Part shown: piece after piece, positions 46,409-55,316 of the stretch
Layout of the letters: the number at the start of each line of letters is the position of its first letter
Numbering within the stretch: the first letter of the stretch is position 1
DNA from: Paralithodes platypus
Lineage: Eukaryota > Arthropoda > Malacostraca > Decapoda > Lithodidae
NCBI GenBank assembly: GCA_032716605.1
Contig: CM064501.1
Location: 19,510,687 to 19,574,686, forward strand
DNA length: 64,000 nt
Direction: 5' to 3'
Notes under the pieces: model-generated
Databases searched by the model: none
Seen by the model: the letters and a program-made list of their open reading frames with translations, nothing else
Told to the model about the DNA's origin: nothing
Translations under genes and position numbers: made by a program

Positions 46409-46720
46409 GAAGGAAGAATGACGCCTGAATCAGCGTCGGGTCAAAGATCCACACAAGTACATCTACAATATGATGGAAAGCTTATTGGATAGTTATTCTT
46501 ATTTTCTTTTTCTTTTTTATTTTTTACGAAGTTTTTTTCGTAGTGAGAACCCAATTCATAATGACTGAAGCCATGAGTGAGGTCGCGTGCGCTCATGATG
46601 AAGGCTCCTCAGATTTTAAATGCTCTGCGCGGTAGATTCAAACTACGGCGGATTAGTGTTTGAAGAGGATGCCTTATGTAATAGGCATGTTCGTCAATGA
46701 TGGAGGGGCCACTAATAAAT
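46409..46720 (-). repeat. Left inverted terminal repeat of B
   Basis: Full left ITR ending at CTAATAAAT. It pairs with the right ITR at 20552, 26 kb away, across nested C and D. Confidence 0.9.
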
Positions 46721-47442
46721 TTATGGCTGTCTGAACTGGTTGGCATTGGCTCAACCTAGGGACAGGGCATGGGTGTATTAAATGAATGTGTATTCATGTT
46801 CATCATCATGTAGGTAGAGTCTGGCGGGTAAGAGGTGTAGGACACGAAGCAAAATAGAGTAGTGTGGACTGTGGATACGAAGGAGGTGATTGGAAGACGT
46901 ATAACAATTGTGGAAAAGTAAATGGAAGAGATGAACACAATGGCGGATAAAGATAACTAACCTAAGGATTGAATACATGCATGAATGACGACATTATAGC
47001 CGTCGTCCTAATAAGGTGATGAAACCTGATTGGTCTGCACGTGGCACAATACGACACAAGGACAGTGCCGCTATGTCGTATCAATACTGGTGGCATACTC
47101 CGGTTAATATTATATATTCACTTAGTTACTAGAGGAACAATGCAAGGGGGCGACTGAGCACGGGGTTACATATATCTATACTCGTCATGGAAAAATTATA
47201 TACGAGGTCTAGGGACAGGCATGGGTGTTTTAACCTGGGAGGAACATACATAGATTTATGGGGCGATTGGTCTTCAGAAACTTAGTCTGGCAAGACAAGG
47301 TATTTTAGGGTATGTTGATATTGGCATCCTAATTTAGGGACAGGGCATGGGTGTATTAACTTTAAGGTGTATTTATGTTCGTCATCATGTAGGTAGAGGT
47401 GTAGGACACGAGGGGTAGTGTATATGCGAGGTGTGGGAAAGG
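46721..47442 (-). repeat. Gypsy F 3' LTR remainder (upstream part)
   Basis: It continues the LTR after B. The ACATAGATTTATGGGG/TTGGTCTTCAGAAAC block recurs at 47238-47300, as at 20443-20485 and 57899-57945, and AGGGACAGGGCATGGGTG occurs at about 46757 and 47336. So the upstream LTR has internal repeats. The exact LTR start and the polypurine tract were not located. No gene seen. Confidence 0.6.
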
Positions 47443-48129
47443 TCAGTGTTTAGAAGGGGTAGGCAGGTGTGGTTTGGAGCTGCTTAGCCCTGCGGGCCTC
47501 GGCCTGTCTGAACTGGTTGGCTCGGTCACCTGGTCCTTTCGTTCTGTGGGCCTTTCTTTCGGGTGGTGTTCGCTCGTGGCTTCTGTGGTGGGCTTCTCGT
47601 TCTGGGGCATTTTACTTCCCTCTCCTTCATTGTAGGCTCGTCCCCGAGCCTCAAGGGTGAAGTAAAAAGAAGCATAGTCATGGTGGGTCATTTTGAGGGT
47701 ATTTAGAAGGTCCCACCAAGCAAGAGAGCGAGGGTCAGGTTTCTTTTGCAGGTCAATGTATACCTGTAGGAATGTGTCCTCTGTGTTGTGGAGGGCGGTT
47801 GCCCGGGCTTTATGTGGGCGTTGTAGACGGGCTAAGCGTCCTGTGGGCGGTTTTACTTTAACCTTTCGTATGAATGGTTTGTAGTTTTCCCCCGTGAGGG
47901 TAGGGATGGGGGCGACGAATGGTGTGGATTTGTTCATGGTGGAGGTCATGTCTCGAGTGAGATGTGTGGGACTGACAGGAGGTCTGTTTAGTGTGGTGAA
48001 GGGGTTACTAACCGAAGGGGAGGGATTAACGCGTGAAAATCGGAGCTGGGGGTGAAGGGGGAATATGAGTCTGGGGTTTGGGGGGCTTTCTTGGGTGGTG
48101 TTGTAGGCTGGGAAAATATATTGAGGCAA
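47443..48129 (-). CDS. 228-codon ORF at the 3' end of F, function unknown
   Basis: The ORF overlaps the end of the integrase/tail ORF by about 100 bases in another frame. It starts MPQYIFPAYN, is basic and Pro-rich at first, has a distinct central part (LTGENYKPFIRKVKV, SLAWWDLLNTLK) and a charged, Pro/Ser-rich tail. No signal peptide or membrane segment is visible, so it does not look like env. It may be the frameshifted C-terminus of pol or an extra 3' gene. Confidence 0.45.
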   Translation of the reverse strand: MPQYIFPAYNTTQESPPNPRLIFPLHPQLRFSRVNPSPSVSNPFTTLNRPPVSPTHLTRDMTSTMNKSTPFVAPIPTLTGENYKPFIRKVKVKPPTGRLARLQRPHKARATALHNTEDTFLQVYIDLQKKPDPRSLAWWDLLNTLKMTHHDYASFYFTLEARGRAYNEGEGSKMPQNEKPTTEATSEHHPKERPTERKDQVTEPTSSDRPRPAGLSSSKPHLPTPSKH

Positions 48130-50194
48130 TGTGCAATATCGGTTTAGGTAAGGTGTGTGAGGGAGGTGTGTGAGAAAGAGGGGGTGTGTGTGTGGTGTGG
48201 CTTGGGTTTTTAGTGTAAGAACGGGGTGTTGTTTTTGTATAACTGTCTTTAAATCTGATGGGTCTGTTGATTATTCTACCTTTGGAGGTCCTGGTGGGAA
48301 GGTAGATGTTTGTCGTGGGACTTGAGTCGCTCGACGATGTTTTATATTGAGGGGAAGAACGCTTTACAGGTGGAGGGTATTTAGTGGGGATGAGGTCAGG
48401 GGTTATTTGAGAGGTAGATGCGTGTGGAGGTTTTTGTCGAGTGAGGGTGGTAGGCGGAATGGAAAAGGATTTGGTGGGGGTATGTATGGGGGTTCTAGCA
48501 GGGGCGACTTTGTGGGAGGATTCAAGTGGGGGTGTGGAGGTCGGGCCCGTCAATTTGGAGGGGCTTTGGTGAGGAGTTAGTTGCATGTTAGACGTGGTGT
48601 GAGAGGAGGGGTTGGTCGTTGGCATATTGTATTTTTTAGGGGGGGGTTGGTTGGGGGTTCGATGAGATGAGGAGGTTGGTGGATGTGGGGGTGGGGTGGC
48701 AGGGATAGTGGAGGGGAAAGGGGTGGATGCGGGGGGGGGGCTAGACGGGTGGGTAGGGAGTGGAGATTTAATTTGGAGGGTTGGGGGTAGGAACGTGTGT
48801 GGGGTGTGTTCTTTGGTGGGGTCGGTGATTTGCTGGTGGTGGAAGTAGGCGGTTTTATGGGAGTTTGGTGGGGGGGGTAGATCTAGCAGGTCATTCGGGG
48901 TGTTGAGGGGGGATGAGGTTGAAGAGGAAGGTATGTGTTTTCGTGGGGGGGTGGGGGTTGTTATTTTTGGAATATAGTTAGAGGGTTTATGGTGTTTAGT
49001 TGTGATTATTCGTCTTCTTTCCCTTTGTGGAGGAGAATTCGACGAAGAAGAAGAGGAGGAGGACAGTGGTCTGGCAGCCCTACGGAACTGGGTTAGCAGG
49101 GTGTGTTTCCTGGAGGTTTTAAAAGATTTGAGTCGTGGGCGTAAGTTGTAGCGTGAGGTTACTGAGGTAGATTGTGTGGTGCGGTTGGGTGTGTACTTGG
49201 TTTTGGGTGGGGGTGGGGGTTTTCTCACTGTGGTGCCTGGTGGAGGTATGTCAGGGCTAGACGGGAGGGTTTCCGTTGTGGGTGGAGGTTTTCGTACTTG
49301 GATAAGTTGGGGAGGTACTTGACTATCGGAAGTGAAGGAAGGTGTCATGGTGGAGGAAGGTGTGATAGTGGGGGCTTGGGGTTTGTGGAGGTTAGTTTGG
49401 GGGGTATGTTGAGGAACGATTGGTCGGTTCGGTGCTGGAGGGCTTAGGCCCTTAGGGGTTTGTATGGGAATATTCATAGCCTGAGTGGAAGGGTTAGTAG
49501 GGGTGTTTAATTCAGGGTCGGACGTGTGGGGTGGGGTAGTGTCTTGTGGTTTTAGAGGTTTAAACGCTCGGACGAATCTAGTTCGGAACGTGCAAGTCAC
49601 GCCGTGATAATCGATGGTGACTTGATAGGCATTTGGGACTTGTATGATGGTGTAGGGCCCGACATAGCGAGGGCCTAATTTGTTGGTGACAGGGAGGTTG
49701 GCTACCATTACGGTGTCATGGATGGCGAAAGGGTTTTTATCATCGGGGCTATCCGTTTTGGTGTCTTGACAGGTTTGGGCGGTATGGAGGGTGTTTTGCA
49801 GATGTTGCAATGGGTCAATTGTGGAGGTGTTGGAGGGGAGGTGAGCGTGATGGTGGAACGGCAGTAAACACCGTAACACCGTAACGCCGTAAACACGTTC
49901 ATGAGGGGAAATACCGTCTTCTCGGGGACAGGTGTTCATGCCCCATTGTATCATCTTTAGTTTTGATGGCCAGTCTGAGGTGTTAAGAGCAATCATTTTT
50001 GTACGTAGCTGGTTGTTGATGGTGCGATGGCTGCGTTCGCATATAGCATTTCCTTGAGGCCAGTACGGGGATGAGTGTTTGATCTTAATACCGCATTGTT
50101 GGGTGAACTGTTGCCAAACGTGTCCACTAAACTTGGGGGCATTGTCGGATAGAAGAGCAAGGGGAAGGCCGAATATAGGGAATACTTGTGGCAA
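48026..50194 (-). CDS. pol: F integrase C-terminal half plus Pro/Thr-rich tail
   Basis: Residues 1-60 hold the second part of the integrase core: LSDNAPKF (D17) and GNAICERSHRT (E53), spaced D-x35-E. A GPY/F-type module follows (RYVGPYTIIQVP). Then come some 500 residues of low-complexity Pro/Thr/Ser with an SSSSSSSSNS run. The first catalytic aspartate lies in the preceding ORF, so the core is split by a frameshift in 50127-50194. The long tail is unusual for a Ty3/gypsy pol. Confidence 0.8.
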   Translation of the reverse strand: MPQVFPIFGLPLALLSDNAPKFSGHVWQQFTQQCGIKIKHSSPYWPQGNAICERSHRTINNQLRTKMIALNTSDWPSKLKMIQWGMNTCPREDGISPHERVYGVTVLRCLLPFHHHAHLPSNTSTIDPLQHLQNTLHTAQTCQDTKTDSPDDKNPFAIHDTVMVANLPVTNKLGPRYVGPYTIIQVPNAYQVTIDYHGVTCTFRTRFVRAFKPLKPQDTTPPHTSDPELNTPTNPSTQAMNIPIQTPKGLSPPAPNRPIVPQHTPQTNLHKPQAPTITPSSTMTPSFTSDSQVPPQLIQVRKPPPTTETLPSSPDIPPPGTTVRKPPPPPKTKYTPNRTTQSTSVTSRYNLRPRLKSFKTSRKHTLLTQFRRAARPLSSSSSSSSNSPPQRERRRIITTKHHKPSNYIPKITTPTPPRKHIPSSSTSSPLNTPNDLLDLPPPPNSHKTAYFHHQQITDPTKEHTPHTFLPPTLQIKSPLPTHPSSPPPASTPFPSTIPATPPPHPPTSSSHRTPNQPPPKKYNMPTTNPSSHTTSNMQLTPHQSPSKLTGPTSTPPLESSHKVAPARTPIHTPTKSFSIPPTTLTRQKPPHASTSQITPDLIPTKYPPPVKRSSPQYKTSSSDSSPTTNIYLPTRTSKGRIINRPIRFKDSYTKTTPRSYTKNPSHTTHTPPLSHTPPSHTLPKPILHIASIYFPSLQHHPRKPPKPQTHIPPSPPAPIFTR

Positions 50195-52502
50195 GCAGTG
50201 TGGCGACTGTGGTGGCTGTGTGGTCTTTAACTGGGCAGGCTATTAAAAATTTTGAATATACGTCAACAACTGTGACGATATAGCGGTTGCCAGCGTAAGA
50301 AGGAAACGGGCCCATGATGTCGAGGGATCGGACTTGGAACGGTTTGTTGGCAGAAATGGTACCAGCTGGGCCTGGGGTGCGGGATCTATCCTTCCCCAAT
50401 AAGCAAGGTTTGCAGGATTCTGTCACTCGTTGTGCAATTTTGGAGGGGTTGGGGGTCCAGTATTGATCTGTGAAGATTTTTAACATCTTCTTTTGTCCAA
50501 GGTGTATGCCGTTTCCCTCGTGGATGGCAATCATGTAGTCGTGGGCAATGGTGGGGTCTAAGACTATGTGACCGGAGTCTGTGGCAAGTTGATCTCCCCA
50601 GCGAGTCAGTTTCCTGAAGACATTTAACGGTATCCAGGGTGGTCTGATTCTTGTTTCCCAAGATTGAATTAGTGAGGGGGCTGAGGGGGAATTATGTTGG
50701 TGGATGGGGGTAGATAAAAGCTCAGTGTTTTGTAAGGCGGCTAGGTTGGTGGGGGGGTCTTTTGGTACTGGCAAACGTGACAGGGTGTCTGCATTGGTGT
50801 GAAGTTTGCCTGGACGATACTGTATTGTAAAATCGTAGTCCTCTAGTGTCTCCCTCCAACGTACCAAAATGGCTGAGTTGGTTTCGCACTTACGCAACCA
50901 TTGCAAAGATTGATGGTCGGTTATTATATCGAGTTTCGCGCCCAACACAAATGACCGGAAGTGGCTGAGTGCCCAAATGATCCCTAAGCACTCTCTCTTG
51001 GTGGCTGCATAATTCTGTTGTGCTTGGTTGAGGGTGGAGCTGGCATACGCTATCACATGTTCCTCTCCGTCTCTGACTTGAGCTAAAACCGCACCAATGG
51101 CGTACAGAGATACGTCGGTATAAAGACGGAAAGGTTTATGGTAATCAGGGAAAGCGACAATAGGGGCTTGGATTAGCTTTTGTTTCAAAGTATTGAAAGT
51201 GAGGTCTCTTTCAGGTGTCCAGGTGAATGGGGTGTCTTTGTGGGTGAGTTGGTGGAGGGGTCTGGCTATGGTGGCAAAATGGGGGACGAAACGTCTGTAA
51301 TATGTGGCTAAACCTAGAAAAGAACGTACTCCTTTAACGGTGGTGGGTGGGGGTTGGTTTTGTATGGCTTGAAGTTTCTTTGGGTCTGGTGCAATACCAT
51401 GTTCAGATATTATGTGGCCGAGGAAATCTACCTTATTTCGGGCAATCTCGCACTTTGAGGGTTTTAATTTCAATCCGGCGGCTCGGATTCTTTGAAGGAC
51501 TTGTCTCAACCTGAGGAGGTGTTCTTCCCAGGTTGGTGAGTACACAATAATATCGTCTAGATAGGCTAGGCAGGTTTCCCAGGTTAGGCCATGTAATACC
51601 GCTTCCATCAAACGGGAGAAAGTGGCGGGTCCGTTACAGAGGCCAAAAGGTAGGACGTTAAATTCGTAGTGGTGGCCACCACTAGTGGAAAATGCTGTTT
51701 TCTCTTGGTCCTCGGCCTTGATAGGCACTTGCCAATACCCTGCTTGCAAGTCGAGGGTAGTGAACCATCTGGATCCGTATAGGGAGTCAAGGGAATCGTC
51801 TATTCTGGGTAAAGGCGTAGCGTCCTTAATGGTTACATCATTCAACCTCCTGTAATCGACGCAAAAACGGGTTGACCCATCTTTCTTTTTTACTAGGACA
51901 ACAGGGGAAGACCAGGGACTAACGGACGGGGTGGCAATACCGGCCTCTAACATCTCTTGGACTTGGCGTTCCTCTTCCTGGCGTTGTATGGGATTTTTTC
52001 TACGGGATGGTTGTCTTATGGGGGGGCCTGTGGTGTTAATTATGTGTTGTTCTACATCGGTCTGTCCGATTTCAGTGGGTTGTTGGGCAAACACGTCACT
52101 GAACTCTAGCAATAGGTCGTACATGCTGTGTTTTTGGTGGTCGGATAATGTGTCCGGGAGAGGGGGCAATTGGAGGCTGGTAGGGGTGTCATTAAAATCT
52201 ATGGGGAGGTCATCAAAAGTTTCGAGGTCTCCTATAATGAGACCTTTTGGTAATGTCAGGGATTCCTCAGAGATATTTGCCACGAGAATGTGGTTGATGC
52301 GAGCGGAAATGATGGCGGGTTGTAAGAGACAACGATTGGGGTTGGTGGACGTGGTAGTGGGGGAAAATATCATGTGAGTTTGGGGTATGGGTCGAAGGTT
52401 AACCCATTTTTTATGGCGGGGGGGAATTTGGCATTTATCTTGAACTACAGCTGGGCTAATGATGGTGGGGGATCGACTGGCGAGCAGGTGCTCGGTACGC
52501 AT
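50127..52502 (-). CDS. pol: F reverse transcriptase / RNase H / integrase N-terminal half
   Basis: 791 codons of Ty3/gypsy pol. RT: KKKDGSTRFCVDYRRLN (205-221), FTTLDLQAGYWQVPI (247-261), LPFGLCNGPATF (284-295), catalytic YLDD (314-317). RNase H: LYTDVSLYAIGAVL (460-473), KREC with E504, ITDHQSL (527-533), NADTLSRL (570-577). Integrase: zinc finger H661, H667, C697, C700, then LDIMGPF with the first catalytic Asp at 728. The frame ends shortly after, in the integrase core. The domain order RT-RH-IN identifies the Ty3/gypsy (Metaviridae-type) lineage. Confidence 0.93.
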   Translation of the reverse strand: MRTEHLLASRSPTIISPAVVQDKCQIPPRHKKWVNLRPIPQTHMIFSPTTTSTNPNRCLLQPAIISARINHILVANISEESLTLPKGLIIGDLETFDDLPIDFNDTPTSLQLPPLPDTLSDHQKHSMYDLLLEFSDVFAQQPTEIGQTDVEQHIINTTGPPIRQPSRRKNPIQRQEEERQVQEMLEAGIATPSVSPWSSPVVLVKKKDGSTRFCVDYRRLNDVTIKDATPLPRIDDSLDSLYGSRWFTTLDLQAGYWQVPIKAEDQEKTAFSTSGGHHYEFNVLPFGLCNGPATFSRLMEAVLHGLTWETCLAYLDDIIVYSPTWEEHLLRLRQVLQRIRAAGLKLKPSKCEIARNKVDFLGHIISEHGIAPDPKKLQAIQNQPPPTTVKGVRSFLGLATYYRRFVPHFATIARPLHQLTHKDTPFTWTPERDLTFNTLKQKLIQAPIVAFPDYHKPFRLYTDVSLYAIGAVLAQVRDGEEHVIAYASSTLNQAQQNYAATKRECLGIIWALSHFRSFVLGAKLDIITDHQSLQWLRKCETNSAILVRWRETLEDYDFTIQYRPGKLHTNADTLSRLPVPKDPPTNLAALQNTELLSTPIHQHNSPSAPSLIQSWETRIRPPWIPLNVFRKLTRWGDQLATDSGHIVLDPTIAHDYMIAIHEGNGIHLGQKKMLKIFTDQYWTPNPSKIAQRVTESCKPCLLGKDRSRTPGPAGTISANKPFQVRSLDIMGPFPSYAGNRYIVTVVDVYSKFLIACPVKDHTATTVATLLATSIPYIRPSPCSSIRQCPQV

Positions 52503-53545
52503 AAGGGGGGAAAGGTCACTTTGGTGGGGGTCACGCGTGAGGGGGGGATTAACGGCGCGTGTGGGAGGATCAGCGGGGCGAGGTGTGAGGTGAGGGATTT
52601 AGAAAACGGAATTTGTTGGAGGGACTGTGGAGGGTTGGTGGGGGAAGAGTGAGGTATAGAAGATGGGTTATTGGTGGAGGACTGATGTACTGATTGGTGG
52701 TTGTTAGAAGGACGAATTTGGGGAGTTTTGTCGGTGGCAGTGACGGTTTGTTTGGAGTTTATATGGGATTGGTGGGTTTGTCTGTCATGAGAGGGCGAGT
52801 CAAGTGTGGGGTTTTGAAGTTTTCTAGGGGTGTGAATTGTGTGGGGGTGGAAGGGAGCTACTGACGGAAAACTGTCACCAGGGGGATTTGGTTGGTTGTG
52901 GAATAGCTGGACATTTCTGGGGGCATGGTGGGAACATGGTTGGGTCCCTCGGTCGTCACGCGTGAGGGGAGGATTAACGGCGCGTGCGGGAGGGTCAGGG
53001 TGGTGAGAGGTGAGCGAGTTAGAAAACGGGATTTGTTGGTGGGACTGCGGAGGGTTGGTGGGGGAAGAGTTAGGTGTAGAACATGGGTTATTGGTGGAGG
53101 ACTGATGTATTGATTTGGGGTTGTTAACAGGACGAATTTGGGGGTTTTTTTTGGTGGCAGTCACGGTCTGGTTAGAGGTTATCTGGGACTGGTGAATTTG
53201 TTTATCATGAGAGGGCGAGTCAAGTGTGGGGTTGTGAAGTTTTCTAGGGGTGTGAATTGTGTGGGGGTGGAAGGGAGCTACTGACGGAAAACTGTCACAA
53301 GGGGAATTTTGTTGGTTGTGAAATAGCTGAACATTTCTGGGGGCATGGGGAAAACATTGTTGGGTACATAGGTCGGCATTTTCCCTGGAAACATGTGTAC
53401 ATAAATATTTGATAAAATTGTGGTTACATACATCAGAGCCTGTCCTGGAAACATGGGAGGATTTATCCTGGACAGAGTTACGAGAATTGAGGGGATTACC
53501 GAGAGGGAGTTGCTTGGACTTGTCTTCTTTCGTTTGTTGAGGCAT
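52445..53545 (-). CDS. F linker ORF between protease and RT
   Basis: 366 codons, rich in Pro, Ser, Thr, Asn and His. It contains a repeated block of about 140 residues (HAPRNVQLFHNQ ... DSPSHD ... SSPTNPPQS) encoded by a 420-bp tandem duplication. It overlaps the protease ORF region upstream and RT downstream in different frames. No enzyme motif seen. It may be a pol linker that lost its frame. Confidence 0.55.
   Translation of the reverse strand: MPQQTKEDKSKQLPLGNPLNSRNSVQDKSSHVSRTGSDVCNHNFIKYLCTHVSRENADLCTQQCFPHAPRNVQLFHNQQNSPCDSFPSVAPFHPHTIHTPRKLHNPTLDSPSHDKQIHQSQITSNQTVTATKKNPQIRPVNNPKSIHQSSTNNPCSTPNSSPTNPPQSHQQIPFSNSLTSHHPDPPARAVNPPLTRDDRGTQPCSHHAPRNVQLFHNQPNPPGDSFPSVAPFHPHTIHTPRKLQNPTLDSPSHDRQTHQSHINSKQTVTATDKTPQIRPSNNHQSVHQSSTNNPSSIPHSSPTNPPQSLQQIPFSKSLTSHLAPLILPHAPLIPPSRVTPTKVTFPPLCVPSTCSPVDPPPSLAQL
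52531..53365. repeat. 420-bp tandem duplication in F
   Basis: Two copies, starting at TCACGCGTGAGG at 52531 and 52956. The GGGCATGG landmarks at 52921 and 53341 are exactly 420 bp apart. Small indels near the boundary make the first spacing 425. Confidence 0.88.
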
Positions 53546-53640
53546 TTTTTCAACGAATTGAGTGATATTTTGAGAGAACTCGGGGCAAGGGTAGGGGTTA
53601 GAAGTTACCTTAGTGCTAGCTGCAACTTGGTAACCCTGAC

Positions 53641-54117
53641 TCAGAGTTTGTTGAGGGGGAAGGTGTTTTTTCTTTTTGTGAATAGGTTTCTGCGTGATTG
53701 GTTTGTCAGAGGCTTTGGGTTGGATTTTTTTTTGAATGAGATCAGCCTCTGGCCGCAGTCAACCTGGGCCTGGAGTTTTTGAAGGAGGTCAAGTCCAAGG
53801 AAACCATCGTAATGTTTACAGTGGGAGGAAAATACTGTGAACGTGTGATAACAACGAGCATGGGGGGCAGGAGTAGTTACTGACAGGGGCAAAGTGTCTC
53901 CTAGGAGATTTAAGTAGGTATCAGCAGCTGAGATTAGTTCTGCTTTGGTGGTTAACAAGGGGCCAAATAGTCGGTGGTGTTGATCATAATAAGACTTGAA
54001 CAAACATGACTTGGCAGCTCCCGTGTCGATTAACAAGCGGACAGGAATGTCCTTGATTTTGGCCATGTAATAAATGGGGGCAGTGCGGTCAGTTATGGCG
54101 TCCCCCGCCGAGGCCAT
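53641..54117 (-). CDS. pro: F aspartic protease
   Basis: 158 codons. The active-site triad LLIDTGAAKS (DTG at 31-33) and the C-terminal YDGFLGLDLL segment are those of retropepsins. It cleaves the gag and pol polyproteins. It lies in the -1 frame relative to gag, and the frame is open upstream through the gag stop, which suggests expression by ribosomal frameshifting rather than its own ATG. Confidence 0.85.
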   Translation of the reverse strand: MASAGDAITDRTAPIYYMAKIKDIPVRLLIDTGAAKSCLFKSYYDQHHRLFGPLLTTKAELISAADTYLNLLGDTLPLSVTTPAPHARCYHTFTVFSSHCKHYDGFLGLDLLQKLQAQVDCGQRLISFKKKSNPKPLTNQSRRNLFTKRKNTFPLNKL

Positions 54118-54134
54118 CTTGGGCGGGGGGTACT

Positions 54135-54146
54135 TTAAAAATCCTG
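54135..54146 (-). promoter_or_regulatory. Possible gag-protease -1 frameshift site
   Basis: Gag ends GAT TTT TAA, with five T before the stop. Slipping back one base at the T run gives TTT TTA AAG and leads without a stop into the protease ORF. It is not a textbook X-XXY-YYZ heptamer. Confidence 0.35.
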
Positions 54147-55088
54147 GGAGTCGGTATCTACCTCCTCCAGGGTTTCCTCGGTATCATCTGAGGTCATGAT
54201 AGGGGCTATTTCTCCGGTGTGCATTTCCTCCATTTCTTCCTCTTGTCCCAACTCCTCTTCATTTACAGAAATGCGAGGAGTAAAGGGGCGAGGTTTGGCA
54301 GAGTCACGAATTTGATGGAGGGCACACTGAGCACTACAGGCAGGGAAATCATAGGGGTTGATAATTACTAATGTAGGGTTTTTACTTTGGTAGGTGTTGT
54401 AGGTTTTGTTCCGGTTGAAGATTCTGCGTGGCTGGGTAGGTTGGAACCGGGGCCTACTGGGTTGGGGCTTGCCGGAAGGGTAGGTGGGTCTGTTGTGGAA
54501 GGATGAGGATGGGTAGGCATTCTTGGAGTTTTGGTGGTCGGGGTGCTGCGGGTGCGTGGGAAACCTCTTTATTACAGCGATTTGGGTGGGTGCTTCTGTG
54601 CGCACGGCCAAAATACGTCGGATCGTGATGAGATCTTTTTGATATCCGACGAAATCGTGCACACGGAAATGATCTTTTACTGCTGAGGGCAATATTGATA
54701 CAAGGTTGACCAGAATCTGCTGCTCTTGTTGGATTCTGGTCAATGTGGGGAAAGAAACTTTTATATGTTGGGCGATCTTATTCACTGTGGCATCTAGATC
54801 GCCTTCGAATTTAGTGTCTTGGATACGGGTGTGGGCCACGAAAACGCCCAACGAAGGCTTAATGGCTTCTATCACTATTGGGCGAAATTCGTCCCTTGTG
54901 AGAGCAGGGTGCACTTGGTAGGCAACCAGGGAAACGGCTTTTCCCAGGTGCGTTAATGTCACGGCTATCTTTTCTGCCTCCGTGGTATAAACTAGGTCAA
55001 GTACGGGTTTCACTATGTCCATGAACGTTTCGATCTCGTAAGTTTCTCCATCATAATGTGGGATGGGAATGTGAGAACGGTGCGCCAT
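54135..55088 (-). CDS. gag: F gag polyprotein
   Basis: 317 codons from MAHRSHIPIPHYDG at 55088. This ATG is chosen because it is the first after the LTR and the putative primer-binding site. The frame is open further upstream to 55391, but that part is LTR. The protein has a helical capsid-like part, a basic Pro/Arg/Asn-rich part (residues about 180-245) and an acidic tail (EEELGQEEEMEE). No CCHC zinc knuckle; only a short FPACSAQCALH. Confidence 0.75.
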   Translation of the reverse strand: MAHRSHIPIPHYDGETYEIETFMDIVKPVLDLVYTTEAEKIAVTLTHLGKAVSLVAYQVHPALTRDEFRPIVIEAIKPSLGVFVAHTRIQDTKFEGDLDATVNKIAQHIKVSFPTLTRIQQEQQILVNLVSILPSAVKDHFRVHDFVGYQKDLITIRRILAVRTEAPTQIAVIKRFPTHPQHPDHQNSKNAYPSSSFHNRPTYPSGKPQPSRPRFQPTQPRRIFNRNKTYNTYQSKNPTLVIINPYDFPACSAQCALHQIRDSAKPRPFTPRISVNEEELGQEEEMEEMHTGEIAPIMTSDDTEETLEEVDTDSQDF

Positions 55089-55149
55089 GATGTTATCGTG
55101 TTCTGGCTGTTCCAAACTTGCAATGTAATGCAACCTTTTATCCGAATCA

Positions 55150-55169
55150 AGAACCACCGCTGCCGCCAA
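55150..55169 (-). promoter_or_regulatory. Putative primer-binding site of F
   Basis: Directly after the LTR end CATAACA the minus strand reads TTGGCGGCAGCGGTGG, beginning TGG as a tRNA-primed site should. It loosely resembles the complement of a tRNA-Ser 3' end with one extra G. The tRNA is not assigned. Confidence 0.4.
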
Positions 55170-55310
55170 TGTTATGCCCTGTTTTTCTACAGGATTAACT
55201 TGGGTAATGTGAGTTCTAACTGACTGAGTATATAAGGCTGCATGCACAATACAAGGTATGAGGAATAGAGAACACAAAATAAACACACGGTAACAAGACA
55301 CACGATCACG

Positions 55311-55316
55311 TTTATT
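55311..55316 (-). terminator. LTR polyadenylation signal AATAAA
   Basis: AATAAA on the minus strand, followed by a TG/T-rich stretch, about 140 bp before the LTR end. Also present in the plus-oriented LTR copy near 9097. Confidence 0.5.

Larger units (their letters stand above)
20552..46720 (-). mobile_element. DIRS-like element B, RT-less, with C and D nested
   Basis: B begins at the right terminus (TATAGG) at 20552 and ends at the left terminus (CTAATAAAT) at 46720. Its own sequence is 20552-23829, 32087-33077 and 40218-46720, about 10.8 kb. It lacks RT, RNase H and most of gag, but keeps both ITRs, the ICR, a broken YR and an expanded leader of at least three units. The flanks, ACATAGAT and TTATGG, are contiguous in the LTR at 57898-57911, so no target-site duplication was made. 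Confidence 0.87.

Noticed and set aside
46721..46985. Host gene fragment next to B
   Set aside because: The sequence shares repeat blocks with 47217-47415 and is continuous with the F LTR after removing B.
48347..49447. Gly/Arg-rich plus-strand ORFs opposite the F integrase tail
   Set aside because: They are the antisense of Pro/Thr-rich codons in the tail.
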